Part shown: one piece after another, positions 7,990 through 17,239 of the stretch
Layout: each line of letters opens with the position of its first letter
Position numbering within the stretch: position 1 is the stretch's first letter
From: Kriegella aquimaris
Lineage (GTDB): Bacteria; Bacteroidota; Bacteroidia; Flavobacteriales; Flavobacteriaceae
Assembly: GCF_900103215.1 (NCBI RefSeq)
Contig: NZ_FNGV01000009.1
Span: forward strand, 124,001 to 188,000
Length of the DNA: 64,000 nucleotides
Reading direction: 5' to 3'
Position numbers and translations under genes: made by a program
The notes under the pieces: model-generated
What the model was told of the DNA's origin: nothing
The model's input: the letters and a program-made list of their open reading frames with translations, nothing else
The model's database searches: none

Positions 7990-9936
7990 ATGAAGAACTA
8001 TTGTTTCATAGGGGTGTTTCTTTTCTTTGGACTTGTCACGGCTTTTGCCCAAGTACCCGAAAAACGGGCGAATCGTGAAGTTTCGAAACATCAGTCTTAT
8101 TTAGATTCCGCAGCATTTTACAAGCGAAAGGATATAGGGAAAAGCATCGATTTTATTACTCGATCCATTGCCGAGCTTGGAAAGGAGGCGAACAAAAAAG
8201 ATTTGGCTACTTCTTTGAGCGCACTTGGTGAGGTATATCAATATTATGAACAATATGACCTCGCCATTACGAACTATATTGATGCACTAGAAGCAAACAA
8301 ATCGACGCGAACGACATTGCTTCTAGGAAAGGTATATGTACTCAACAAGGCCTTTGCAGCTGCTGAAAAAGTACTTGCCCCATTATTGGAAGTTGAGGGA
8401 ATGGTTCCCTATCAACGAACGGAACTCTATGAGATAATGGGCGATGCCTATACCGGTATGAATCAAATAGAGAAGGCGGTATCTTTTTATTCGGAAGGTT
8501 TAAAAGTGGCGAAAAAGAATCAGATAGCTCCTAAGATGGCCGATCTGAATTCGAAAATTGGAGATGCCTATGCCAGTAACGATAGGTCATTGGAGGCGGA
8601 GGCCTTTTATGGCAACTCCCTGAAATTGGCCAATAGCCAGGCACCCCAACGTGCTGTTCAAGAAAAGGAAAAGATTGCTGATTTTTATAACCAGAAAAGC
8701 AGGTACCAAGATGAAATCGAATTACGTAAAAAAAGCTTGACCGAACTTGACGGTTTAAAGAAGTTGTCAAAAGCGGAGCCTAGTGTGGCGACAAAAATCG
8801 CAACTTCCGATTCAATTACCAGCCAGCGCATCAACTACAAAATCGCGAATGCTTATATTGCTCAGGATAAATACGATCAAGCAATTCCGTATTTACGACA
8901 GAGCATTGAGGAAGCTGATAGTGATGATGACCTAGTGGTGCAGAAAGATGCCACTCGAAAATTATCGGAAGTTTATCGATACAAAGGTGATTATAGTAAG
9001 GCTTTGGAAACCTATCAGGCCTATGTGGCGGTGGTCGATACTTTATATGTTCGAAAAGAGCAGGAAATTTCCCGAGCCGCACGATTCAATCGTGAAATCT
9101 CTAGCAAACAGAGCAGAATTTCTGGCTTGGAACAAGAACGGGAACTTTTCCAAAGTAAATATGACCTGGCGCTGACCGAGCAACAGTTGATTCATGAAAC
9201 CAACAAAAGACAGCGATGGGTGATTTACTCCTTGATTTGCGGTTTGATCTTGATGGGGTTGGCGGCCTTCTTTTTCTACCGGAGCAACCAGCAACAACAG
9301 CTGGCCAATAACTTATTGGCATTGAAATCGCTGCGTTCCCAAATGAATCCGCATTTTATTTTTAATGCGTTGAACTCGGTCAACAACTACATTGCTAAGA
9401 ACGACGAACGTAGCGCCAATAGGTATTTGAGTGAATTTTCGACTTTAATGCGTACCGTGCTTGAAAATTCAGAAGAAGACTTTATTCCACTGAGCAAAGA
9501 ACTTTCCCTTTTGGAACTCTATACGAAACTGGAGCATACCCGCTTTCCCGATAAATTCGATTACAAGATTACCGTTGATGAGAAAGTGCCTGTAGCCGAC
9601 TTTCAGATTCCGCCCATGTTATTACAGCCTTATGTTGAAAATGCGATTTGGCACGGATTGCGCTATAAAGAAGAAAAGGGAATCTTGAAAATCGATGTAA
9701 AACAGAAAGACGCCAAATCGTTGGAAATTACAATTATAGATAATGGCATTGGCAGGGCGAAATCTGCCGAATTGAAGACCAAAAATCAAAGAAAGCAAAA
9801 ATCAAAAGGTATGGGAAACATTAAAAAGCGCATCGCCATTTTGAATGATATGTATAAGAACAAGATTGATGTCGATATTTCCGATTTAGCTAATGGAACG
9901 GGTACGAAAGTAGTATTTACTTTAAATAAAACTTGA
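7990..9936 (+). CDS. TPR-containing sensor histidine kinase, LytS/YehU (His_kinase PF06580) type
   Basis: 648 residues. There is a signal peptide (1-20), then several TPR units between about residues 65 and 355 (for example DLATSLSALGEVYQYYEQYD and AIPYLRQSIEEA), presumably periplasmic. A coiled coil (355-405) and one membrane helix (about 409-431) follow. The cytoplasmic part begins with SLRSQMNPHFIFNALNSVNN, where His455 is the phosphorylation site of this family. The ATPase part has LLQPYVENAIWHGL and IIDNGIGR. It should phosphorylate the LytTR regulator that starts on its last base. The signal is unknown; TPRs suggest protein contact at the envelope. Confidence 0.93.
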   Translation: MKNYCFIGVFLFFGLVTAFAQVPEKRANREVSKHQSYLDSAAFYKRKDIGKSIDFITRSIAELGKEANKKDLATSLSALGEVYQYYEQYDLAITNYIDALEANKSTRTTLLLGKVYVLNKAFAAAEKVLAPLLEVEGMVPYQRTELYEIMGDAYTGMNQIEKAVSFYSEGLKVAKKNQIAPKMADLNSKIGDAYASNDRSLEAEAFYGNSLKLANSQAPQRAVQEKEKIADFYNQKSRYQDEIELRKKSLTELDGLKKLSKAEPSVATKIATSDSITSQRINYKIANAYIAQDKYDQAIPYLRQSIEEADSDDDLVVQKDATRKLSEVYRYKGDYSKALETYQAYVAVVDTLYVRKEQEISRAARFNREISSKQSRISGLEQERELFQSKYDLALTEQQLIHETNKRQRWVIYSLICGLILMGLAAFFFYRSNQQQQLANNLLALKSLRSQMNPHFIFNALNSVNNYIAKNDERSANRYLSEFSTLMRTVLENSEEDFIPLSKELSLLELYTKLEHTRFPDKFDYKITVDEKVPVADFQIPPMLLQPYVENAIWHGLRYKEEKGILKIDVKQKDAKSLEITIIDNGIGRAKSAELKTKNQRKQKSKGMGNIKKRIAILNDMYKNKIDVDISDLANGTGTKVVFTLNKT

Positions 9937-10664
9937 TGAAACTAAACGCGATCATAGTTGAAGATGAGGCCAGTAGTCGTGAAATTTTACGAAACTATAT
10001 AGCCAAATATTGCGGTGAGGTCAATTTGATGGGGGAGGCGGCCTCTATAAAGGAAGCACTTCAACTTATTCAAGAAAATGAACCTGACCTCTTATTTTTA
10101 GATGTTGAAATGCCTTTCGGAAATGCTTTTGATTTGTTGGATCAATTGCCCGATAGAACCTTTCAGACCGTTTTCGTTACGGCCTATGACCAATATGCCA
10201 AAGATGCCCTGAACAATCATGCGGCCTATTATCTGATGAAGCCGATAAGTATTGATGAACTGGTGCGGGCGGTTCACTATGTTATGGAAATAAAGGAAAA
10301 AGAAGATCAGCTCGAAGACCGGGTATTACGCCCAAAATTGGGACAAGTGCTGGGGAAAATCACCCTTCCACAGCAAGATGGATTTCAAGTATTGAACGTT
10401 TCTGAAATTTTGTACTGCAAGGCAGATGATAATTACACGGAAATTTATCTGGTAAACAAGAAGATACTGGTCAGTAAGACCTTAAAGTATTTTGAGGAAG
10501 CATTGTCTACTTTTGCCTTTGCACGTATTCACAAATCTTATTTGGTCAATGTCAACGAAGTGGTAAAATATAGGAAGGGTAAAGGGGGGAGCGTGGTCGT
10601 TTCCAATGGCAAGGAACTTTTGGTATCCGCATCCCGAAAAAAGGAATTATTAGCTTATTTTTAA
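9936..10664 (+). CDS. LytTR family response regulator
   Basis: 242 residues from the ATG at 9936, which overlaps the kinase stop by one base (TGATG), a sign of translational coupling. The receiver domain (1-120) has VEDE at residues 8-11, the phospho-acceptor Asp56 in LLFLDVEMPFG, a switch threonine in VFVTAYD, and Lys in LMKPI. Residues ~135-240 form a LytTR DNA-binding domain (LYCKADDNYTEIYL, ARIHKSYLVNVNEV). It pairs with the preceding kinase. Target genes are not evident from the sequence. Confidence 0.95.
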   Translation: MKLNAIIVEDEASSREILRNYIAKYCGEVNLMGEAASIKEALQLIQENEPDLLFLDVEMPFGNAFDLLDQLPDRTFQTVFVTAYDQYAKDALNNHAAYYLMKPISIDELVRAVHYVMEIKEKEDQLEDRVLRPKLGQVLGKITLPQQDGFQVLNVSEILYCKADDNYTEIYLVNKKILVSKTLKYFEEALSTFAFARIHKSYLVNVNEVVKYRKGKGGSVVVSNGKELLVSASRKKELLAYF

Positions 10665-10712
10665 AAGGGTCGACGTTGGGGTCCGTAAAAGGAAATATAT
10701 AGAAAGAGAACT

Positions 10713-11225
10713 ATGATTAAAACAATTAAAGGAAAAACACCCATAATCGGTGCGGATTGCTTTATCGCCGAAAATGCGACGATTGTTGGTGAAGTACGTA
10801 TGGGCGATCATTGTAGTGTGTGGTTCAACGCAGTAATTCGGGGCGATGTGCATTTTATTAAAATGGGCAATAAGGTCAATGTTCAAGATGGCGCGGTAAT
10901 CCATTGTACGTATCAAAAATCGCCCACGACTATCGGAAACAATGTCTCGATAGGGCATAATGCCATAGTGCATGGGTGCACAATAGCCGATAATGTTTTG
11001 ATTGGCATGGGAAGTATCGTGATGGATGATTGTGTGGTTGAAAGTAATAGCATAATTGCGGCGGGAGCGGTCGTGACTAAAGGAACCCATGTGCCTTCAG
11101 GTGCTGTTTTTGCCGGTATGCCCGCAAAGAAAATAAAAGATATAAGTCCGGAGCTGAGTGCCGGTGAGATCGACCGTATTGCAAATAACTACGTGAAATA
11201 TTCAAGCTGGTTCAAAGAGGAATAG
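10713..11225 (+). CDS. Gamma carbonic anhydrase / left-handed beta-helix (YrdA) family protein
   Basis: 170 residues of hexapeptide repeats ([LIV]-G-x4 pattern, for example TIVGEV, SIGHNAIVHG, VLIGMGSIV) giving a left-handed beta-helix trimer. The three metal-binding histidines of gamma carbonic anhydrases are present: His64 in AVIHCTY, and His82 and His87 in SIGHNAIVHGC. It therefore probably binds Zn or Fe and may hydrate CO2. Many YrdA/PaaY relatives have other or untested activities, so the enzyme call is by family only. It follows the LytTR gene by 48 bp and could be read from the same message. Confidence 0.9.
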   Translation: MIKTIKGKTPIIGADCFIAENATIVGEVRMGDHCSVWFNAVIRGDVHFIKMGNKVNVQDGAVIHCTYQKSPTTIGNNVSIGHNAIVHGCTIADNVLIGMGSIVMDDCVVESNSIIAAGAVVTKGTHVPSGAVFAGMPAKKIKDISPELSAGEIDRIANNYVKYSSWFKEE

Positions 11226-11333
11226 ACTGCGAATGGGGCAATATTTAGGCGAAGCCGTATTTTAGATTGAATATTTCACAAAATTTTGGCCTTTTCAGCA
11301 TATTCTTGATTCGTACACTTAAACTTTAATTCC

Positions 11334-11341
11334 TACTTTTG
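11334..11341 (+). promoter_or_regulatory. Candidate -7 box (TACTTTTG) of fabD
   Basis: An exact TAnnTTTG match ending 20 bp before the fabD start codon. A TTG at 11306-11308 is a possible -33 element, though its 25-bp spacing is slightly long. Confidence 0.5.
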
Positions 11342-11361
11342 ACGCATCAAAAAAGAAAAAA

Positions 11362-12243
11362 ATGAAGGCATATATATTTCCCGGACAAGGGGCGCAATTT
11401 GTAGGAATGGGATTAGATCTATACGAGAAGTATCCTGTGGCTCAAGAACTCTTCGAAAGGGCCAATGAATTACTTGAATTTTCGATTACGGATATCATGT
11501 TCGAAGGTACTCCCGAAGATTTAAAAGAAACCAAGGTTACGCAACCTGCTATTTTTTTACATTCCGTGATTATGAGCATGGTCATGGGAGAGAATTTCAA
11601 GCCCGATATGGTTGCTGGGCATTCATTGGGTGAGTTTTCAGCATTGGTAGCGAACGGAACCCTAAACTTTGAAGACGGACTTCAATTGGTTTCTAAAAGG
11701 GCTTTGGCAATGCAAAAGGCTTGCGAATTGCAGCCCAGTACCATGGCCGCAGTTTTGGGTCTTGATGATAAAATCGTGGAAGAAGTATGTGAGGCAACTC
11801 CTGGTATCGTTGTGGCCGCAAACTACAATTGCCCTGGTCAATTGGTTATTTCTGGTGAGATTGAGGCAATAAACACGGCATGCGAACGGTTGAAAGAGGC
11901 AGGTGCCCGAAGAGCATTGGTTTTACCTGTTGGGGGGGCTTTTCATTCACCACTTATGGAGCCCGCTCGCGAAGAATTGGCTTCGGCTATAGAAAGTACT
12001 CTTTTTAATGTGCCCAAATGTCCCATCTACCAAAATGTGTCGACGACTGCGGTCACCGATGCCGAACAAATTAAGCGTAACCTTGTTTCCCAGTTGACGG
12101 CACCCGTAAAATGGACGCAAAGTGTTCGCAACATGTTCAGTGATGGCGCCAAGTCATTTATTGAAGTAGGGCCGGGAAGAGTTTTACAGGGATTGGTCAA
12201 AAAAATAGAACCAACCGCTGAAACTAGTTCTGCAGCATTATAA
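11362..12243 (+). CDS. fabD: [Acyl-carrier-protein] S-malonyltransferase
   Basis: 293 residues, typical of FabD. It transfers malonyl from malonyl-CoA to ACP, supplying chain-extension units for fatty acid synthesis in the cytoplasm. The sequence shows the N-terminal FPGQGAQFVGMG, the nucleophile elbow GHSLGE with Ser88, the catalytic His195 in FHSPLM, and a near C-terminal VGPGRVL. It is not in a fab cluster here but has its own promoter box. Nothing is unusual. Confidence 0.97.
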   Translation: MKAYIFPGQGAQFVGMGLDLYEKYPVAQELFERANELLEFSITDIMFEGTPEDLKETKVTQPAIFLHSVIMSMVMGENFKPDMVAGHSLGEFSALVANGTLNFEDGLQLVSKRALAMQKACELQPSTMAAVLGLDDKIVEEVCEATPGIVVAANYNCPGQLVISGEIEAINTACERLKEAGARRALVLPVGGAFHSPLMEPAREELASAIESTLFNVPKCPIYQNVSTTAVTDAEQIKRNLVSQLTAPVKWTQSVRNMFSDGAKSFIEVGPGRVLQGLVKKIEPTAETSSAAL

Positions 12244-12412
12244 ACACATACGTTAATCCTCGAATTTTGTATTTCATCCGAAAAAAACATATTTAACGGA
12301 AGAATTGGAGCCATAGCTTTTTTTTTTAGTAATATTGGGTCCCATTTTCTACAAAAAAAATCTACTTACATTGCTGTGAATTGAATTCTTATAAGTTCAA
12401 CGGACACAGTTT

Positions 12413-15400
12413 ATGAAATTGAAAAGAAATTATTTTTCCTTGGCCCCAGGAAGTAATTCGCTTTACAAGCGCTTTATTTTTACTGCGGCCCTACTTTTTG
12501 GACTTATGCTTCAGGGGCAGACCGTATCTGTTACCGCTATCGATGGTGCTGCCTCCGAGGCTGGTGCTGACCCAGGAACTTTTCGAATAGCTATTACAGG
12601 GGGGAATCCTGGCTTCTTTTATTCAGTAAACTATGTTATTTCGGGGACAGCTACACAAGGTGTTGACTATGCAGCCATATATAATGCACCTGCCACCTCT
12701 GGAACTATATTTCTGATAACGGATGGTTTCGGTACTGATTTTCGAGATATAGCAGTTGGCACTATTGATGATGATAATCTGGTGGAAGGCACAGAATCAG
12801 TTATAATCACTTTAAGCAATAGCGGTGCTTATGCTATTGCTGGTACAGGTGAAGCTACGGTTAGTATTACCGATAATGATACGGGAGTTATTTCGTTGGA
12901 TTTGGTCTCGGCAAATTCTATAGATGAGGTTAATGAAGATGGCTCGGGTACTTTTCCATACGGGCAATTTCGAATTGTATTGGACAATCCCAATGGGACC
13001 GCAAGCCCTATAACGGTTAACTATACGATTTCCGGTACCGCTAGCGGTACCGATTACAACTTGACGAATGCGGTAATATTGGAATTTAACAATACCGGTC
13101 AATTAGCACGAAACATACGCGTCGCGCCGGTGGATGATGCCGTTGCCGAACCTGATGAAACTGTAACCATAACACTGAATAGTACAAGTAACCCTGCTTT
13201 ATTCTCTATCGGAGCTCCGGCATCGGCCACTGTCACCATAATTGATGACGATTGTGCCGCAGGAGATACCGCCCCGGCAGTGAGTACAAATGCCGAAGCG
13301 TTCTGTGATACATTTTCCCAGGCCTTGGACGATTATTTTACCGGGGTGAGACCACCCAACACCGATTTGGGGTGGACTACAAATTCTGATCCATCTGTAC
13401 AAGGAGATTGGCTACCATCGGCAAACGGAAGTCCTGTGACAGGTCCAGGTGTATATTATGCGTTTTTTGTAGACAATACGACTTATGACTGTTTTAGCCC
13501 TACGGCTACCGTAACTATAACACAAAGTTTTTCGCCATCAGCAGGCACCACTACAGATGCCGGTGCTTGCTCCGATGAAGATTTTGGGGAGAGCAGGGTA
13601 GACTTGGATGACCATATCACGGGACAGGATAGCGGTGGATGGACGCAAACCGGAGGTCCTTCAGTTGGAGCTATTCCTAATAATAACCGAATTGATTTTG
13701 ATGGACGGGCTACTGGGCAATATGTGTTTACCTATACGACGAATACGGCTACAGGTGCCTGTGTTGATGATACTGCGACTGTCACTGTCACCGTTATTGA
13801 ATGTTGTGATGCGGGCAGTACAGGCCCACAATTGGTGGCAAATCCACCGGCTATGGTCTATTGCGATGCGCTTCCCGATGACTTGAGTTTAAGCGATTTT
13901 ACGACTTCTATTCCACCAGCGACTACGGTTCTCAAATGGACCACCGATTCCGGTGATCCTGCCGATACGAGTTCACATCTGACAAATACCCGCATAAATA
14001 ACCCTTTGCCAGGCACCTATTATGCTTTGTTTTATGATGCGGCTAATGATTGTACTAGTCCCCTTCTGGAGGTTACTTTAGCGTTGAATGAAACTCCGAC
14101 CATAACAGGTACCGAGGGAGGTACGCGCTGCGGCCCCGGTGAGGTTGAGCTTACAGTGACAGCTACTGGAAATGCAACTTTTAATTGGTACACCAGCGAA
14201 ACTGGTGGTACGCCAGTAGATACTGGTGCTAGTTATACGCCGACGGTTTCTCGGGGTATAACTCTTGAACCAAGAAATCATTCTTTCTGGGTAGAGGCAA
14301 CGGAAAACGGTTGTCCTTCGCCGAGGGTGGAAGTAATTGCCACAGTGGTTCCGCAACCTTCCCCCGGAATACCAAGTGATACCTCGTCTTGTAATGATTC
14401 CCGGTTTGGAACAACAACCCTGAATTTGGCTAGTCAATTGGCAGGCGAAGATGCGGGGGCATGGGCGGTAACCTCGCAGCCGGCTGGCGGTAGTTTGGGT
14501 AGCCCTACGAATGGCACGGGTACGGTCGATTTTCAGGGGCAACCTGACGGCAATTATGTTTTTACGTATACCACGACTGGGGCACAGGCACCCTGCGGAA
14601 ATGAATCATCGGTGGTGACCGTTTCAGTCAGCAGTTGTGATACTGATGATGATGGTGACGGACTTTTTGGAGGTGATGAACAAGCATTGGGTACCGATCC
14701 AAATAATCCTGATACAGACGGTGATGGTATCAATGATGGTATTGAGGTGGGAAGTAATATTGCCGCACCTTTAGATGAGGATAATGATGGTATTATCGAT
14801 GCTTTAGATTCTAATAGTACCGATCTTGATAATGATGGAGTTAATAATCAACAAGATCCGGCTAACGACAATCCGTGTATACCTGACAATTCACACAATC
14901 TTTGCGATACTGATGGTGATGGTATCACTGATGGTGATGAAGAAGCTAACGGTTCGGATCCATTGAATCCGTGTGACCCTAATCTTACGCCAGATTGTGA
15001 ACCGGATCCCATAGATTTAGAAATCATAAAAGAAGTCGATAATGAGAATGCTCTTGTCGGCGAGCGGGTTACTTTTACGATACATGCGAATAACCTTTCC
15101 GATAGTAGGGTGTTGGGGGTAAAAATTGGCGATTTGTTGGAAACTGGTTTTGAGTATATATCCCATACGGTTTCATTAGGTAGTTATAATCCAGAAACCG
15201 GTATTTGGGATATTTTTGAGATGCAACCACTATCAGACAGCACTTTGGAAGTTACCGTGGATGTGCTTGAAGGTGGGGTGTATTCCAATACGGCCGAACT
15301 TTTAGATTCTTTTCCGATCGATGGAGATAGTAGCAATAATGTTTCCGAAGTCACCTTAAATATAGACTTACCGGAAGGCATCAATTTGATAGTCGAAAAA

Positions 15401-16111
15401 ACCGCTAGAATTGATAATAATGAGAATACGGTACAGGTCGCTGGTCGGGTCAGTCCTTTGGTGGGCGAAGAAGTGATTTTTGCGATTAAAGTCACCAATA
15501 AATCTAAGGAGGATGCCGTGTCACGTATCGTTGTGCGTGATTCGATATCCAATATCAATGAATTAGGATTTACACTTCTTACATCTTCCACAGCGAACGG
15601 AACTTTCAACGAAAACTCAGGTATTTGGGTTATTGAAAGTTTAGCGGTGGGCGAAGAAGCGGTACTTGAAATTACCATGGTTTTTGAAGAAGGAGGGACG
15701 CTTTTCAATACGGCAACAATTGAAAATTCATCGCCACATGAAAGTGAAGTAAATGATAAAGACAGTCAATCTACAATTCAGATTGAAGTCAATGAACGTA
15801 CCCCGTTGGATATAGGAATCATTTTTAATCAATTTTCACCAAATGGTGATGGTACTAATGATGAACTTAAAATAAACCGGATAGACAGCGAAACGAACAC
15901 GGAAGTGGAAATAGCCTATTCTATTAAAATATTCAATAGGTATGGTGCTTTGGTTTTTGAGGGCGATGATATGACCGAAGACGTAATTTGGGATGGCAGT
16001 TGGAAGGGTCAAGATGCGCCCGATGGCACTTATTTTTATGTTTTAGATGTTGTTCAGGATAATGCTGAGCCCTTTAAAACCCAAAAAGGCTGGATACAGC
16101 TTATCAGATAA
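12413..16111 (+). CDS. Large secreted adhesin with Calx-beta, TSP3 and DUF11 domains and a gliding-motility/T9SS type B sorting domain
   Basis: 1232 residues. The start region has a long basic N-terminus and a hydrophobic signal (RFIFTAALLFGLMLQGQ). Two Calx-beta domains follow (about 35-165 and 165-285; 'VDYAAI', 'EPDETVTITL'). Ig/PKD-like modules with paired cysteines come next (285-740), then a run of calcium-binding thrombospondin-3 repeats (DTDDDGDG, DTDGDGIND, DEDNDGI, DLDNDGV; about 742-860). Two DUF11 domains follow (870-980, 990-1100). The last ~95 residues are the CHU_C/TIGR04131 domain (FSPNGDGTNDELKI ... NRYGALVFEG ... PDGTYFYVLD), which directs export through type IX secretion. 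The PorP/SprF partner starts 8 bp later. It probably mediates adhesion or gliding. Confidence 0.92.
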   Translation: MKLKRNYFSLAPGSNSLYKRFIFTAALLFGLMLQGQTVSVTAIDGAASEAGADPGTFRIAITGGNPGFFYSVNYVISGTATQGVDYAAIYNAPATSGTIFLITDGFGTDFRDIAVGTIDDDNLVEGTESVIITLSNSGAYAIAGTGEATVSITDNDTGVISLDLVSANSIDEVNEDGSGTFPYGQFRIVLDNPNGTASPITVNYTISGTASGTDYNLTNAVILEFNNTGQLARNIRVAPVDDAVAEPDETVTITLNSTSNPALFSIGAPASATVTIIDDDCAAGDTAPAVSTNAEAFCDTFSQALDDYFTGVRPPNTDLGWTTNSDPSVQGDWLPSANGSPVTGPGVYYAFFVDNTTYDCFSPTATVTITQSFSPSAGTTTDAGACSDEDFGESRVDLDDHITGQDSGGWTQTGGPSVGAIPNNNRIDFDGRATGQYVFTYTTNTATGACVDDTATVTVTVIECCDAGSTGPQLVANPPAMVYCDALPDDLSLSDFTTSIPPATTVLKWTTDSGDPADTSSHLTNTRINNPLPGTYYALFYDAANDCTSPLLEVTLALNETPTITGTEGGTRCGPGEVELTVTATGNATFNWYTSETGGTPVDTGASYTPTVSRGITLEPRNHSFWVEATENGCPSPRVEVIATVVPQPSPGIPSDTSSCNDSRFGTTTLNLASQLAGEDAGAWAVTSQPAGGSLGSPTNGTGTVDFQGQPDGNYVFTYTTTGAQAPCGNESSVVTVSVSSCDTDDDGDGLFGGDEQALGTDPNNPDTDGDGINDGIEVGSNIAAPLDEDNDGIIDALDSNSTDLDNDGVNNQQDPANDNPCIPDNSHNLCDTDGDGITDGDEEANGSDPLNPCDPNLTPDCEPDPIDLEIIKEVDNENALVGERVTFTIHANNLSDSRVLGVKIGDLLETGFEYISHTVSLGSYNPETGIWDIFEMQPLSDSTLEVTVDVLEGGVYSNTAELLDSFPIDGDSSNNVSEVTLNIDLPEGINLIVEKTARIDNNENTVQVAGRVSPLVGEEVIFAIKVTNKSKEDAVSRIVVRDSISNINELGFTLLTSSTANGTFNENSGIWVIESLAVGEEAVLEITMVFEEGGTLFNTATIENSSPHESEVNDKDSQSTIQIEVNERTPLDIGIIFNQFSPNGDGTNDELKINRIDSETNTEVEIAYSIKIFNRYGALVFEGDDMTEDVIWDGSWKGQDAPDGTYFYVLDVVQDNAEPFKTQKGWIQLIR

Positions 16112-16119
16112 CAAAATCA

Positions 16120-17136
16120 ATGGCATACAATATAAACAAACCCGCATATAACTGTCTGTATTTATTAATCGGTCTTGTATTGTGCAATGTATATATGGGC
16201 TATTCACAGAGAGAGCCCCAATACACGCAATACATGTATAATATTGGTAGTTTTAACCCCGCCTATGTGGGAACTGTTGAAACACCTGAACTGATTGGTT
16301 TATATAGGGCACAATGGTTAGATATTCCGGGCTCACCCAGAACAATGCGATTCGGGGCAAATATTCCATTTTCGAACGATAAGCACGGACTTGGATTTAA
16401 TATCGTGAACGATGAACTGGGCCCTGTTGCCCAGACCTATGTGAATTTGGCGTATTCCTATCAGTTTCAAGTTTCCGATAATGCCAAGCTTTCTTTTGGT
16501 ATGGACGTGGGTGGCGGATTTTTAAACGTTGATTTTTCAAAAGGAACTTTTGAAAATCCCGGGGAACCGGTACTGGATCGTACGCCGATAAAAAAGTTTT
16601 ATCCCACAGTAGGCGCAGGTCTGTTTCTTTACGGTCAAGATGTTTGGTATTTGGGCGTATCGATTCCCAATTTCTTGACAGATGGCATTTATGATGATGA
16701 CGTTGCTACGATTGTAGAAGATAAGATGCATTTTAACTTTATTGGGGGGTATGTTTTTGATTTATCCGAAACCCTGAAGTTCAAACCGGCTTTTTTGGTT
16801 AATTACCTTAAGGGTTCACCGGTCAATGCCAATGTCTCGACCAATTTTTTGATCAATGAAAGATTTACGTTGGGCGCTTCTTACCGTGTTGGTAACGCGG
16901 TTAGTGGTTTGGCTGGTTTTCAAATTGGTAGTGGTACGTTCATTGGTTATTCTTACGATTATGATACCAATCCTCTTGGGAAATTCAATAGCGGTTCGCA
17001 TGAGGTTATTTTGAAATTCTATTTGGGCAAAGGTAGTGGTGAAAGCAGAAATACTGGTAATACCGGCAGTAGTGGTAAGAGAACCAAACCAGACAAAGGG
17101 CAACCTAAACAAATAGATACGCCAAGATTCTTTTAA
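16120..17136 (+). CDS. PorP/SprF family type IX secretion membrane protein, partner of the adhesin
   Basis: 338 residues with a signal peptide ending near YMGYSQ. The diagnostic PQYTQYMYNIGSFNPAYVG follows at about residues 29-47, then the strands of an outer-membrane barrel. The C-terminus is a low-complexity, charged Gly/Ser/Thr/Lys tail (from about residue 305). It sits 8 bp after the adhesin gene and 103 bp before the OmpA protein, the same order as sprB/sprF-type clusters. Known SprF acts in delivering SprB to the cell surface; the equivalent role here is inferred. Confidence 0.93.
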   Translation: MAYNINKPAYNCLYLLIGLVLCNVYMGYSQREPQYTQYMYNIGSFNPAYVGTVETPELIGLYRAQWLDIPGSPRTMRFGANIPFSNDKHGLGFNIVNDELGPVAQTYVNLAYSYQFQVSDNAKLSFGMDVGGGFLNVDFSKGTFENPGEPVLDRTPIKKFYPTVGAGLFLYGQDVWYLGVSIPNFLTDGIYDDDVATIVEDKMHFNFIGGYVFDLSETLKFKPAFLVNYLKGSPVNANVSTNFLINERFTLGASYRVGNAVSGLAGFQIGSGTFIGYSYDYDTNPLGKFNSGSHEVILKFYLGKGSGESRNTGNTGSSGKRTKPDKGQPKQIDTPRFF

Positions 17137-17239
17137 TCGAGGGGTTGTGATTTGATCGGAACTTACGATTTATTGGCTATAATGAAGAAATGGTGATCGG
17201 AGAAAAAATTCCGACCTTTAAAACAAACAATAGTAACAG